Shown in pieces: positions 26,531-34,550 of a stretch of DNA of 64,000 nt. The notes under the pieces were generated by a model. The model was not told the origin of the DNA. It saw only the letters and a program-made list of their open reading frames with translations, and made no database searches. The stretch is from positions 216,453 through 280,452 of the forward strand of contig LNDZ01000013.1 in the NCBI GenBank assembly GCA_001464495.1, given 5' to 3'. Every line of letters starts with the position of its first letter. Positions within the stretch are counted from its first letter, which is position 1. The position numbers and the translations under genes are program-made. The DNA comes from Betaproteobacteria bacterium Ga0074130 (GTDB lineage: Bacteria; Pseudomonadota; Gammaproteobacteria; Burkholderiales; Rhodocyclaceae).

Positions 26531-27057
26531 CCGCTGCAACTGGCCGGACCGCGGCGCTTGAAGCCTTACTCCAAGCGGAACAAGGCAAGGCCAGGAAGCT
26601 GGAAATCATCTTTGGGGTCTGGTGGCGACACTACGCCGTTCCGTATGAGTTCCGCTGGACGCTGTTCGCCGAACGGCAGCATTGCCCATACTGTGGCGCA
26701 TTGCTTGAAAGCCCCGCTGATGGAAGCGATACCGCTTTTGGCGATACCCATCTGGATCACATGGATGCGCTATCGCTGGGTGGAGAAGATTCCATCCGCA
26801 ATACCGTTTATGTGTGCGCCCCATGCAATATGGCGAAAGGCCGGCGCTCATTCGTGGATTGGCTGCGCCAACTATCGCCGGAGCACAGCGCACTCGCCCG
26901 AAAAATCTATATCGACAAGCACGGTCACCCGCCGGAAGAATTCACACGAAGCGCAAAATCCCAGCGTTTGACCCTGCCTCGGATCGAGCTGCAGTACAAC
27001 GAAGCAGTCTTGCGGCACCTGTTCCCCAAACCGATTGTCGATGGACCGCCGGGCTGA
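26527..27057 (+). CDS. HNH endonuclease-like protein
   Basis: I choose the GTG at 26527, which forms a GTGA overlap with the recombinase stop; 176 residues. The treble-clef HNH site reads CPYCG (about 58-62), LDHMDALSLGG (metal and catalytic His), NTVYVCAPCNMAKG (Asn and second Cys pair). It is coupled to the recombinase, so a role in the same mobile element is likely. It ends one base before the convergent transposase gene. Confidence 0.8.
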   Translation: MTAATGRTAALEALLQAEQGKARKLEIIFGVWWRHYAVPYEFRWTLFAERQHCPYCGALLESPADGSDTAFGDTHLDHMDALSLGGEDSIRNTVYVCAPCNMAKGRRSFVDWLRQLSPEHSALARKIYIDKHGHPPEEFTRSAKSQRLTLPRIELQYNEAVLRHLFPKPIVDGPPG

Positions 27058-27058
27058 C

Positions 27059-29989
27059 TTATCCCGTCTGCTGCTTCAAATTGCTGTCCGAGAGTAGCCA
27101 AAGGGCGTAATCGGAAATGGGAAAGGTGAAGGTTCCCCGGAAGTTTATATTGGCGTAATGCGCCGGACTGACCTGCTGCAGCCAGCTCAGGTCCTCACCG
27201 GCGTCGGCCATGCCGTCTTCCCCGAATATTGTTTCCTGCATCTTGATGGCTGTCCAGGCCAAACAGAGGTTCGTCATCAACGTCAGCGAGCCTGACACCG
27301 CGTAGAGATCCTCTTCGCGTTGGCCTCGCGGTTTGGAAAAGGAGCCGGCGTTGATAGCGCGCTGCAGGGTATGCACCGCCTCGCCATGAACCAAGATGCG
27401 ATTGACCACGCGGCGCAGGTCTTCGCTGACGAAGTAATCGCAGAGATACAGGCTACGGATCAAGCGGCCCAGATGCACGCCGGCGCGGTAGATTGGGCTG
27501 TCAGATGAGGCAGATCCGTAGCGGGCCAAGGCTACCGTCGCCGATGTATGGCCGGTTTCAATGGATGAGGCCAAGCGGACCAGACTGTCCCATTCATTGC
27601 GAATTTGCTTGAGCGAGATGCTCGGCGTCGCTACCTCCATGAGGGAGTCCGGGATGTTCTTGAAGCCACTGGGAACATAAAGCTTCCGCTCGGACAGTCG
27701 TTTCAGGCGCGGGCATAGCGCGAATCCAAGGAGCTTGGCCATGGCCATGGCGAACTCGGTGTAACCGTGGGTATCCACCGCCAACCGGTCAATTTCGATC
27801 TCGCGTTGGCGAATGGCCCCTTCGATGGCGGCACCTGCCTGACGCTCATTCAGGATGATGGGTTGGTCGTAGATGACGCTCCAGAAGTCCGAAACGTGAG
27901 TATAGGTGCCAATCGAGGGCGTCTTCCTCTTGGGATCGAGCCGGGCTTGCCATATCTTGCGGGAGACATCTAGGCTCATCATGTCGGAGGAGGCCAGCGC
28001 ACCGTCGCCCCAATAGGTGGCAATCGGCAAATTGCGCTGCAGACTGGTCACAGTATCGTTGGCGATTCGCACCAACTGCCTATCCTCGAAATACTGCATC
28101 CCGGACAGTATCTGGTTCGGCGTGAGCTGAGGAATCATCAGACTGATCGCACTGGCATCCATGGCGCTACCGTGTGCGAGCATGCCGGCATAGACTTGGA
28201 GAAGCTCGGTCGGCGATTTGGCCGTGCGCCCAAGCAGGATCCGGCTGAAGCCAACTCGGCTATCCATTTCAAGGATCAGGTCCGGCAATTGGATGACGCC
28301 AATACGATCAAAGAGCTGGCTGCGCTTCTGATTGACCTCAATCTTGGTCTCCAGCGCTTGGACACGCGGCATATGAATAATGCCGTTGTCGATATAGATG
28401 GCGCCTTCTGCAATCTTCTTGTCGACCTCCTGTAGCTTGATTTCCAGTTCGGTGACCAAGGTATTGAGCAGGTCATCCGCATGAATAGGCAGACCGAGCT
28501 GGCTGTAGCGCTTATTGCGTTCCTTGTCCCATTGGGTGGAATCGATCATGAGCCGATGGCGACCGCGGAACTTCTCGCTGTCCTCGACATAGACGGCGCC
28601 GCTGCGGAGGGATTTTCTGAGTCCGATCAGGGTGGCGGCCTCTAAGCCGCGCAGGGCCCTCACTCGGTCTTCGCCGTCAATGATGTCCTTCCAGGGAGAC
28701 GGAGTCGACACAGCGGGGGCGATCGGCAGCTCATTGGCGCGGTGCAGATACATTTCGCGGAGATACTCGACACGTTCCGTACTCGGGTCATGGGGTTCAC
28801 CCCGCAGATCGAGCTTTTGCAGCTCACTCAGAAGCGAGCGAATCGATGGGTTCGGCTCCGACAATAGCCAGCGTGCGGCCGCCGCGCGGGTCGGGAATTG
28901 TTGCACCTTGGTCCCATTGTCAAAGGACTGCACGAAGGCGCGAAACTCTTGATCCGACATGTCCGGGTTCTTGGACTGCAGCAGAATTTCCTGCAGCGCC
29001 TTGGCCGCTGTCACCACGGTTTCGGCTTCGAGCAATCGTGCTTTCTCATAGGCGTTACGGACGATCTTGGTGATCTGGCGCCCACCAAGCAGAATCGCTG
29101 AATCGGTTGCCTGCATGAGCGCGAGTTTGAGGAAACACACCAGCCGAATCGTTCGGGTGGGATCCTTCAGTTCCTTGTATTTGACTGGGCGGATGTTGTA
29201 GAGCTGACCGGCGTGAGCTCTGAGTTTCTCTATCGGCAGACTTTCCAAGTCGAGGCTGTCGACGCCGATGCCCTTCAAGAAATTGACACGCTCCATGCGT
29301 TCACGCAGGGCGTTGATTGACTTTTTGCGTGGTGGTTGCTGCAGCCACTCCAGCCGGCTGCGCCCCGTATCCGGATGGTTGGTCAGGACGGCGGCCTCAA
29401 GCATCGCCAATTTATTGCCCGGTATCTGGTCCCGGATCAGCTTGATCAGCACATCCTCGGATTCGGACATGGCCTTACGGGCAAGATCCCTGAGCGCACG
29501 ATCACCGACCGAGAGGTATTGATGCTGGTAGAGCCACAGCTTGGCGCGTTCGACGAGCATGTCTACGGTCGAGGCGTAACGAGCTTCCTGACGCAGAAAT
29601 GGCAGCAGCCCCTGCAACTGCCTGGGCGTCGCCTTGCTGAAGCCAAGCTGCTCCATGGCCCACCACTGATGCTCATAGAGCGTTTTGGGGCGTTTGTAGA
29701 TTGCCCGGAGGGACGCGATGGCAAGTGTGGGGAGATCTAACTGCTTGCTGACGTAGCTGAGCAAGCGCGGCGGGATGATTTGTGTGCTTTCGAGCGGGCT
29801 TCCCGACATTTTCAGAAAGCCAAGCTGGATGGCGGCACCAATCTTCACATGGGCCCGGAATCGCTTCTTCAGGGCGGCAATTTGATCCTCGGAGAAGGTA
29901 AAGAATGCTTGCAGCTCAACCGTGGATAAAGCTTTAGGGAAGGTGCTGGTACCAATGTACTGGTACTGCCAGCGATGGATTTCAGCCAT
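27059..29989 (-). CDS. tnpA: Tn3-family transposase, IS1071-like
   Basis: ATG 29989 is preceded by AAAGGAG, giving 976 residues; the frame continues 9 codons upstream without a better site. The sequence follows the IS1071 transposase closely from memory: the N-terminal FFTFSEDQI region, SSDMMSLD (first Asp), SVIYDQPIILNERQAGAAIEG, AVDTHGYTEFAMA (second Asp), and REEDLYAVSGSLTLMTNLCLAW (Glu region). It looks intact. I could not identify its terminal inverted repeats by eye. Confidence 0.92.
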   Translation of the reverse strand: MAEIHRWQYQYIGTSTFPKALSTVELQAFFTFSEDQIAALKKRFRAHVKIGAAIQLGFLKMSGSPLESTQIIPPRLLSYVSKQLDLPTLAIASLRAIYKRPKTLYEHQWWAMEQLGFSKATPRQLQGLLPFLRQEARYASTVDMLVERAKLWLYQHQYLSVGDRALRDLARKAMSESEDVLIKLIRDQIPGNKLAMLEAAVLTNHPDTGRSRLEWLQQPPRKKSINALRERMERVNFLKGIGVDSLDLESLPIEKLRAHAGQLYNIRPVKYKELKDPTRTIRLVCFLKLALMQATDSAILLGGRQITKIVRNAYEKARLLEAETVVTAAKALQEILLQSKNPDMSDQEFRAFVQSFDNGTKVQQFPTRAAAARWLLSEPNPSIRSLLSELQKLDLRGEPHDPSTERVEYLREMYLHRANELPIAPAVSTPSPWKDIIDGEDRVRALRGLEAATLIGLRKSLRSGAVYVEDSEKFRGRHRLMIDSTQWDKERNKRYSQLGLPIHADDLLNTLVTELEIKLQEVDKKIAEGAIYIDNGIIHMPRVQALETKIEVNQKRSQLFDRIGVIQLPDLILEMDSRVGFSRILLGRTAKSPTELLQVYAGMLAHGSAMDASAISLMIPQLTPNQILSGMQYFEDRQLVRIANDTVTSLQRNLPIATYWGDGALASSDMMSLDVSRKIWQARLDPKRKTPSIGTYTHVSDFWSVIYDQPIILNERQAGAAIEGAIRQREIEIDRLAVDTHGYTEFAMAMAKLLGFALCPRLKRLSERKLYVPSGFKNIPDSLMEVATPSISLKQIRNEWDSLVRLASSIETGHTSATVALARYGSASSDSPIYRAGVHLGRLIRSLYLCDYFVSEDLRRVVNRILVHGEAVHTLQRAINAGSFSKPRGQREEDLYAVSGSLTLMTNLCLAWTAIKMQETIFGEDGMADAGEDLSWLQQVSPAHYANINFRGTFTFPISDYALWLLSDSNLKQQTG

Positions 29990-30061
29990 TGCAGCTCCTT
30001 TGCAGCGAAGTGCCACAAATCGTGCACTGGAAATCCCGTCACGTCAACGCAAGCCATTGAA

Positions 30062-30081
30062 TGTGCATTATTTAATGCACA
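30062..30081. promoter_or_regulatory. Perfect 20-bp palindrome upstream of the transposase
   Basis: TGTGCATTA (30062-30070), TT, TAATGCACA (30073-30081). It lies 73 bases upstream of the transposase start at 29989, in the expected promoter/operator area. Operator or recombination site cannot be told apart. Confidence 0.5.
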
Positions 30082-30161
30082 AAAACCAGATCATGAGCAG
30101 CTCACGCTATGAGCCTTTGCAGGAATAGCCTTGCTTCTGCCACATCACGAAGGAGGCCATC

Positions 30162-30584
30162 ATGGAAAGCCTGGAAGAAACATTGTCCCAACTGCTGCCT
30201 AAGTCACTCGATGACATCATCCGCGCTAATCGACACAAAGCGCAGCTCTACTTCTCGACCGACGACGAGATCAATCCCTTACGCGGCCCATTGTTTGACG
30301 GACCGATCAAGGCACAGATTTCAAAGTGGGCGTTTATTACTCTGCATATCGCAGAATCGCAGACTAGCTTGGTCTACCTCGTCGGATTTAACCTGACAGA
30401 GCACTGCACCTGGATGACGTCCTTCGTCACTGGCATTGGCCACGGAATGGTCACGACCAACAGCGGATCCATCTACGAGCTGGTGGGCGACAGCACGCTG
30501 GATGTCGATTTATTGCACATCTGCGCGACCTTGCATCTCTGGGGTGTGGGGAAAAGCTTAGGCGTGCCGCATATTTTTTACTGA
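30162..30584 (+). CDS. Hypothetical protein, 140 residues
   Basis: Start ATG 30162 with AGGAGG nearby. The first 60 residues are helical and charged; the middle is hydrophobic (WAFITLHIAESQTSLVYLVG) but not long enough to be sure of a membrane segment. No family recognised. It is followed after 14 bases by a short MbcA/ParS-type antitoxin-like gene, so the pair may be one operon, possibly a toxin-antitoxin or a remnant. That reading is tentative. Confidence 0.55.
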   Translation: MESLEETLSQLLPKSLDDIIRANRHKAQLYFSTDDEINPLRGPLFDGPIKAQISKWAFITLHIAESQTSLVYLVGFNLTEHCTWMTSFVTGIGHGMVTTNSGSIYELVGDSTLDVDLLHICATLHLWGVGKSLGVPHIFY

Positions 30585-30598
30585 CCTAGGAGCCAAAG

Positions 30599-30793
30599 AT
30601 GAACCAACATCAGGAGCATGCCTATGCCGTTGCACGGCAGGTATGGGATTCCGTCGAGGATGCAGACGCCTTCATGAAGGCGCCACACCTTTTGCTCAAT
30701 AGCCGTGCTCCGGTTGAAGTGGCCGTTACCGAGGAGGGAGCCAGGCAGGTGGAAGACATTCTGTGGAAAATCTACTGGGGATTGCCTGGCTGA
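30599..30793 (+). CDS. Short MbcA/ParS/Xre antitoxin-like protein (DUF2384)
   Basis: 64 residues with a good ribosome site (AGGAG). It matches only the C-terminal toxin-binding part of the family: a helix ending in DAFMKAPHLLLNSRAPVEVA and the signature TEEGARQVEDILWKIYWG. The usual N-terminal Xre DNA-binding domain is absent. The usual partner, a RES-domain toxin, is not downstream. It is a miniature or truncated antitoxin. Confidence 0.65.
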   Translation: MNQHQEHAYAVARQVWDSVEDADAFMKAPHLLLNSRAPVEVAVTEEGARQVEDILWKIYWGLPG

Positions 30794-30900
30794 GTTATCG
30801 TGCCGTAAATGCCGTTGCTATTCATTGTCAAAAACGGCGATTTGTTGATAATTGGGGTGCCATTCAAAGCTGGAGCGATCCCATACCTGAAGGCCTTGCC

Positions 30901-31077
30901 ATGTCTCTTCCTAAAACGACTAAGGGCAGCAAGCTGCTGGCCCGCAAGCGAAAGCTGCAGCGCGAGTTTCTTCAGCAAGCCAAAGCCGAAGGGCTGTCCA
31001 CAGCACAAACGGTGGAGCGGGCGAGCATTTTCCCAAAGGGAATAAAGCCAAAAGTCGTTAAGTGGCCAAAGTTCTAG
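30901..31077 (+). CDS. Small basic hypothetical protein, 58 residues
   Basis: ATG 30901 with GAAGG upstream. The product is strongly basic (SKLLARKRKLQREFLQQAKA) with no membrane segment and no family I recognise. Its last 20 bases overlap the 3' end of the convergent cadR-like gene. Codon spacing is plausible but evidence is weak. Confidence 0.4.
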   Translation: MSLPKTTKGSKLLARKRKLQREFLQQAKAEGLSTAQTVERASIFPKGIKPKVVKWPKF

Positions 31078-31507
31078 GCTCAAAATGTCCGTGACAAACG
31101 CAGGCCTCCTTGTGCGCTGCTGCCACGAGCTCATGCAGGATGCCGCACTCGCTGGCGATATGGTTGGCCCCACACCTTCCTCGTAACGAGGATAGTTGTT
31201 TCTCCAGCGCCTTTAGGCTCTTGAGGCGAGCGCGTACCTTGGCGAGCTGGGTATCAATGAGCTGGTCGATATCTCCGCAATCAGCGTTCGGTTGCTCGAT
31301 GAACTCCAGCAGCCTTTGCACTTCATTCAGAGGTATGTCCAGAGCCCGACAGTGCCGGATGAACGCCAGGCACTCAAGGTGCATCGAACCATATGTCCGA
31401 TATCCGTTCTGACTGCGCGCTGGTGCCGGCAGCAAGCCAGACTTTTCATAGAAACGAATGGTCTCGACGTCGACGCCCGCCGCTTGACCCAGTTCTCCGA
31501 TACGCAT
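31058..31507 (-). CDS. cadR: CadR/PbrR-type MerR-family Cd/Pb-responsive regulator
   Basis: 149 residues. N-terminal winged helix (MRIGELGQAAGVDVETIRFY), a long dimer helix, and metal-site Cys77 in NADCGD, Cys112 in RGRCGAN and Cys121 in SECGIL, plus ACVCHGH at the end. The Cys112-N8-Cys121 spacing resembles PbrR more than minimal CadR. The divergent promoter carries the classical operator, so it should control the adjacent transporter by twisting the promoter on metal binding. Confidence 0.9.
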   Translation of the reverse strand: MRIGELGQAAGVDVETIRFYEKSGLLPAPARSQNGYRTYGSMHLECLAFIRHCRALDIPLNEVQRLLEFIEQPNADCGDIDQLIDTQLAKVRARLKSLKALEKQLSSLRGRCGANHIASECGILHELVAAAHKEACVCHGHFEPRTLAT

Positions 31508-31522
31508 AGATCCTCCAATTAC

Positions 31523-31554
31523 TTGACCCTGTAGTAGCTACAGGGTTTCTAATA
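31523..31554 (+). promoter_or_regulatory. MerR-family promoter with CadR/PbrR operator
   Basis: TTGACC (31523-31528) and CTAATA (31549-31554) are separated by 20 bases, the elongated spacer of MerR-type promoters. The dyad ACCCTGTAG (31526-31534) / CTACAGGGT (31538-31546) fills the spacer. It reads toward the cation transporter. Confidence 0.85.
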
Positions 31555-31582
31555 GCATTGTAGATCACTCAGGAGAAGGAAA

Positions 31583-32269
31583 ATGGCCGCTTGCGGATGC
31601 GATTCTGGCTGCAGTACAACCGCTGTCGGCTCTCGATTTCGTAAGGCACTGTGGGTAGCGCTGGTGCTTAATGCCGCGATGTTCATCGTCGAACTCGGGG
31701 CAGGGATCCATTCAGGCTCGGTCTCGCTGTTGGCCGACGCCATCGACTTCGCGGGCGATGCGGCCAACTATGGAATTTCGCTGGCTGTTTTGTCGATGGG
31801 TCTGCTATGGCGTTCGCGTGCCGCCTTGGTGAAGGGATTCACGATGGCCGGCTACGGAGTATTCGTCATCGGCAAAACCATCTTCAGCTTGATCAGCGGC
31901 ACAGTCCCCGAACCCTTCACGATGGGGGTAGTTGCCGTACTGGCACTGCTGGTCAATGGGGGTGTAGCTGCAATGCTTTACGCTTATCGTGACGGAGACG
32001 CCAATATGCGCTCGGTCTGGATATGCAGCCGTAACGATGCAATTGGCAATGTCGCGGTGATGCTGGCCGCAGTAGGGGTTGCCGGGACTAGCAGTGGCTG
32101 GCCGGATTTGGCGGTAGCCGCCGTCATGGCAGCGCTTGCTCTGTCGGGCGGGCTCTCGGTAATCAGGCAAGCACGCCAAGAATTGGCGGCGCCTCCGGCA
32201 CCAGTTTCTTCTGTTACACCGATCAAAATTCAAATCAGCCGAGGAACTGTGCCTCCCAAAAGCCTCTAG
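31583..32269 (+). CDS. Cation transporter, CDF-like, cadmium/lead-associated
   Basis: 228 residues starting with a Cys-rich N-terminus (MAACGCDSGCST). Six hydrophobic helices follow. The metal sites read DAIDFAGD in TM2 and SRNDAIGN in TM5, the variant form of the CDF signature (Asp replaces the first His). No C-terminal CDF domain is seen. Divergent from cadR, so probably induced by Cd(II) or Pb(II). It is likely an efflux system. Confidence 0.82.
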   Translation: MAACGCDSGCSTTAVGSRFRKALWVALVLNAAMFIVELGAGIHSGSVSLLADAIDFAGDAANYGISLAVLSMGLLWRSRAALVKGFTMAGYGVFVIGKTIFSLISGTVPEPFTMGVVAVLALLVNGGVAAMLYAYRDGDANMRSVWICSRNDAIGNVAVMLAAVGVAGTSSGWPDLAVAAVMAALALSGGLSVIRQARQELAAPPAPVSSVTPIKIQISRGTVPPKSL

Positions 32270-32552
32270 GCATTACTCATCTAGGCGGTGAGGGGAGGCT
32301 CTCTCACCAGCCAGTTTAGCCGTCTTTGATGCCAAGCATCCATCAAACCCCCATGGTTGAGCGGTGTTTTAACTAACCGCCAAATTCAGCACGAAAAGTA
32401 CGGGAACCCTGTGTTCCAGCAATAGAGCTGCATTTGGTGTCCCGCGTCTTATGTTCTAAGCGTGGTGCAACTGAAAACGCGAAAATCCGCCTGAAAGCAT
32501 ATCGATCACAGCTGACTTTTTGGCCTTTAGATGCTTTCTAATTGTCTCCACC
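32270..32552. other. Intergenic region left of the prophage
   Basis: No gene seen. A near-perfect inverted repeat GGTGAGGG/CTCTCACC occurs shortly after the transporter stop (32288-32309) and may be its terminator. The rest shows no structure I can name before the dif-like site at 32553. Confidence 0.4.
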
Positions 32553-32580
32553 AGTTTACATAATACACATTATACGGCTA
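32553..32580 (+). other. attL: dif-like XerCD site
   Basis: Reads AGTTTACATAA, centre TACACA, TTATACGGCTA. Aligned to the reverse complement of E. coli dif (ATTTAACATAA, TATACA, TTATGCGCACC) the XerD-side arm and centre match well; the XerC-side arm matches only at the inner TTAT. It shares a 14-bp core with the site at 43557. Confidence 0.82.
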
Positions 32581-32581
32581 T

Positions 32582-32655
32582 ACGCGCTAGGAATTGTTTA
32601 ATCTGAAACGCGCTAATTCTGTTTTTCCTTGCTGCCTGTCATATTTTCAATGACA
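32582..32655. promoter_or_regulatory. Repeats in the prophage left-end control region
   Basis: ACGCGCTA is repeated at 32582-32589 and 32608-32615, 26 bases apart. An inverted repeat TGTCAT (32637-32642) / ATGACA (32650-32655) lies 33 bases upstream of the first plus-strand prophage gene. They are likely operators of the left promoter; unproven. Confidence 0.4.
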
Positions 32656-32687
32656 ATCCGCGCCCCCTAAAGGATGACAAAAGAATC

Positions 32688-32942
32688 ATGAAACGCGCCA
32701 CAAAGAAAAGTACCAAACCCCGCCAGCTCTACCTGTTCGACGCACCGCCATGCACCCTAGACGACATTTTTAAATGGCTTCGATGCGTTCCCCGCATGAC
32801 CCCGGACAGTGCCCGCGCTGTGCAGTACGTGCGAAGCTATGACGTAATCAACAAAATACGCGACGCCAAAAAGGATGGTTCCTTTTTTGATACCATCGCC
32901 GAACCGCCGACATTCACCCCCGACATTCGCCACTTTCTCTGA
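32688..32942 (+). CDS. Prophage hypothetical protein, 84 residues
   Basis: ATG 32688 with AAAGGATG upstream. Basic N-terminus (MKRATKKSTKPRQLYLF), no membrane segment. The protein is soluble and of unknown family. It is the first gene after attL and points opposite to the structural genes, where small regulators or accessory genes are expected in such phages. Confidence 0.65.
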   Translation: MKRATKKSTKPRQLYLFDAPPCTLDDIFKWLRCVPRMTPDSARAVQYVRSYDVINKIRDAKKDGSFFDTIAEPPTFTPDIRHFL

Positions 32943-32952
32943 GGCCCACACC

Positions 32953-33330
32953 ATGAAAACGAAATTAGCTCTTGCCCTTGTTGCCGCCGCTCTGGCTGGC
33001 TGTGCCACCGTTAGCAAGGAATCAGCGCCCGCCGTCTATTTCACCGACACAGAAGGCAAACCCCACGTTTTGACAGGTGAAGTATTAAAGGAACTCACCG
33101 ACAGCGGCGTTTATGTCCAATGGCGCTACGGTATCCGCGTTGCGATTGATGGCTCGGTTATCGCTCAAGGCGGTTTGAGCCCCCACAATTTCAGCGGAAC
33201 TGTTACCGGCAAATATAAGGATTCGCCCGCCGTTGTGAATTGCACTAGCCGCCCCACGAACCCCGGATACCACGACGTTTCGTGCGATGTTTCACTAAGC
33301 GGGCGGAGTGTTGGCGTTCTTAAATTCTGA
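32953..33330 (+). CDS. Prophage-encoded lipoprotein, 125 residues
   Basis: Start ATG 32953. A lipoprotein signal ends in LAGC (residue 18). The mature part is beta-rich with two Cys (VVNCTSRP, HDVSCDVS). An exported lipoprotein expressed from the opposite strand of a prophage suggests a lysogenic conversion gene, for example for superinfection exclusion; this is inference. The shared terminator follows 14 bases after its stop. Confidence 0.75.
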   Translation: MKTKLALALVAAALAGCATVSKESAPAVYFTDTEGKPHVLTGEVLKELTDSGVYVQWRYGIRVAIDGSVIAQGGLSPHNFSGTVTGKYKDSPAVVNCTSRPTNPGYHDVSCDVSLSGRSVGVLKF

Positions 33331-33344
33331 GGCACCGCGAATGC

Positions 33345-33373
33345 AAAAAGGCCGGGGATTTCCCGGCCTTTTT
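33345..33373. terminator. Bidirectional rho-independent terminator
   Basis: AAAAAGGCCGGG (33345-33356), loop GATTT, CCCGGCCTTTTT (33362-33373). A GC stem flanked by A and T runs, so it works on both strands. It separates the plus-strand lipoprotein from the minus-strand late operon. Confidence 0.93.
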
Positions 33374-33507
33374 TATTGCCCTGTCAGGCTGAATTTATCG
33401 CGCACCGATTGCGGCAGGCTTCGCACCACCGCAGCGGCCAGCAGTGCGCCAGCAGCTACGATGATTGCCTCGCGTACCACCTCTGGCAGTGTCGGGATGA
33501 ACTTCAT
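33373..33507 (-). CDS. Prophage small membrane protein, 44 residues
   Basis: ATG 33507 directly follows the previous stop (TAAATG). The product (MKFIPTLPEVVREAIIVAAG, then LLAAAVVRSLPQ) has one membrane helix. It is the last gene of the late operon and ends at the terminator. Lysis-region location suggests a holin or virion membrane protein. Confidence 0.6.
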   Translation of the reverse strand: MKFIPTLPEVVREAIIVAAGALLAAAVVRSLPQSVRDKFSLTGQ

Positions 33508-33672
33508 TTAACCCCCCTTCATGAGTAGCGCATCAATCCGAACGTTTGCCGCCTTTGCGCTCTCAAGCGCTATGGCGGTTTTTTCGTTCAGGCTTTGCAG
33601 GTCAGCGCGAATGCCACCATAAACGGCACCCGCCAGAAACAGACCATATAGCAGTTGCCGTAGCTCAATCAC
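33508..33672 (-). CDS. Prophage small membrane/coiled-coil protein, 54 residues
   Basis: GTG 33672 start. An N-terminal membrane helix (LRQLLYGLFLAGAVYGGI) is followed by a charged helix (LQSLNEKTAIALESAKAANV). This layout resembles i-spanins, but no proof. Gap of 3 bases from the previous gene. Confidence 0.55.
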   Translation of the reverse strand: MIELRQLLYGLFLAGAVYGGIRADLQSLNEKTAIALESAKAANVRIDALLMKGG

Positions 33673-33675
33673 GCT

Positions 33676-33846
33676 TTAGCTCCCGGCCTTTTCCGGCAAG
33701 ACGATTGCCAGCAGGCCAGTAAATGCGACGCCCGCCTGTGCAATTGCATTCAGCTTGACCGCATCCAGACCGAACAGCAGACCAAGGCCAGTAAGGCCCG
33801 CCCATGTACTAGGCTCTTGCAGACGTTTAACGATTTGCTTTTTCAT
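33676..33846 (-). CDS. Holin-like prophage protein, 56 residues
   Basis: ATG 33846. Sequence has two hydrophobic helices (WAGLTGLGLLFGL and IAQAGVAFTGLLAIVL) with a basic N-terminus, as in small class II holins. It lies downstream of the endolysin gene in the same operon. Confidence 0.55.
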   Translation of the reverse strand: MKKQIVKRLQEPSTWAGLTGLGLLFGLDAVKLNAIAQAGVAFTGLLAIVLPEKAGS

Positions 33847-33852
33847 GTTGCC

Positions 33853-34338
33853 CTACCTTTCCCACGGCCAACCAGCCGTTGTTTGTGTTCCCCACTTTGA
33901 GGCAGTGGGAATGCCCGACCCTCTCAGGTTGATTGGGTCGTTATCGATGTATTCGTATCCCAGCCAGCCACTCACAGACCCGCCATACAGCTGCGCATTG
34001 CGTTGCGCACGCTCTAGCGCTGGATCAACTGCCGGGGCATCGCTGGACGTTAGCGAATCCCACACAGCGCCGATAAACTCGCCCGCTGGCAGTAGCTTTG
34101 ATGCTTCCATGTAATCGCCACGCGCCCATGCATCCGCACCGGCTTGGCTGTTTGTACGTGGCAGGCCCACCGCATCACCGATGCCCAGCACAGCACCGCT
34201 AAACACTTCGCCTGCTGCATCTATCGCAGCCCCGGCAAGATCTGAAACGCTGCCGCTGATGCCCTTCTGATACACGCGAAAAGCCACGAACAGGCCAAAG
34301 CCTGCACCGGCATAAATGAGCGCATCGCGGGCTTTCAT
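33853..34338 (-). CDS. Prophage virion/membrane protein, 161 residues
   Basis: N-terminal membrane helix (DALIYAGAGFGLFVAFRVYQ), a small-residue-rich middle, and a C-terminal segment YGGSVSGWLGYEYIDNDP followed by Pro/Trp-rich sequence. The last motif is shared with the neighbouring 67-residue protein, indicating a duplicated module. Unknown family; a virion membrane protein is likely. Confidence 0.65.
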   Translation of the reverse strand: MKARDALIYAGAGFGLFVAFRVYQKGISGSVSDLAGAAIDAAGEVFSGAVLGIGDAVGLPRTNSQAGADAWARGDYMEASKLLPAGEFIGAVWDSLTSSDAPAVDPALERAQRNAQLYGGSVSGWLGYEYIDNDPINLRGSGIPTASKWGTQTTAGWPWER

Positions 34339-34541
34339 CAGAACAGCTTCCCCGGAATGCTGATACCCGGAACAGGGTCGTTATCAATGTACGTGTAGCC
34401 GCTCCAGCCCTGCACCGTGCCGCCGTAGCGCTCTGCATTCTGTTGCGCTTGGCTGAGTGCCGACGAACCGGCGCGGGCCTTTAGAACTAGGTAAAGCGCC
34501 GCCGCGCTGGCAATCAGTAAAACTGCATCTTCTGGCTTCAT
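34338..34541 (-). CDS. Prophage small membrane protein, 67 residues, with the YIDNDP module
   Basis: N-terminal membrane helix (AVLLIASAAALYLVL) and a C-terminal YGGTVQGWSGYTYIDNDP segment, nearly the same as in the next gene. The two genes touch at 34338. It looks like the minimal form of a helix plus module. No known family. Confidence 0.65.
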   Translation of the reverse strand: MKPEDAVLLIASAAALYLVLKARAGSSALSQAQQNAERYGGTVQGWSGYTYIDNDPVPGISIPGKLF

Positions 34542-34550
34542 GATTTCCCC

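Noticed and set aside
27058..31057. Tn3-type terminal inverted repeats flanking the transposase
   Set aside because: I searched by eye for GGGG-starting 38-bp ends and found no convincing pair; the 20-bp palindrome at 30062 is not of that form.
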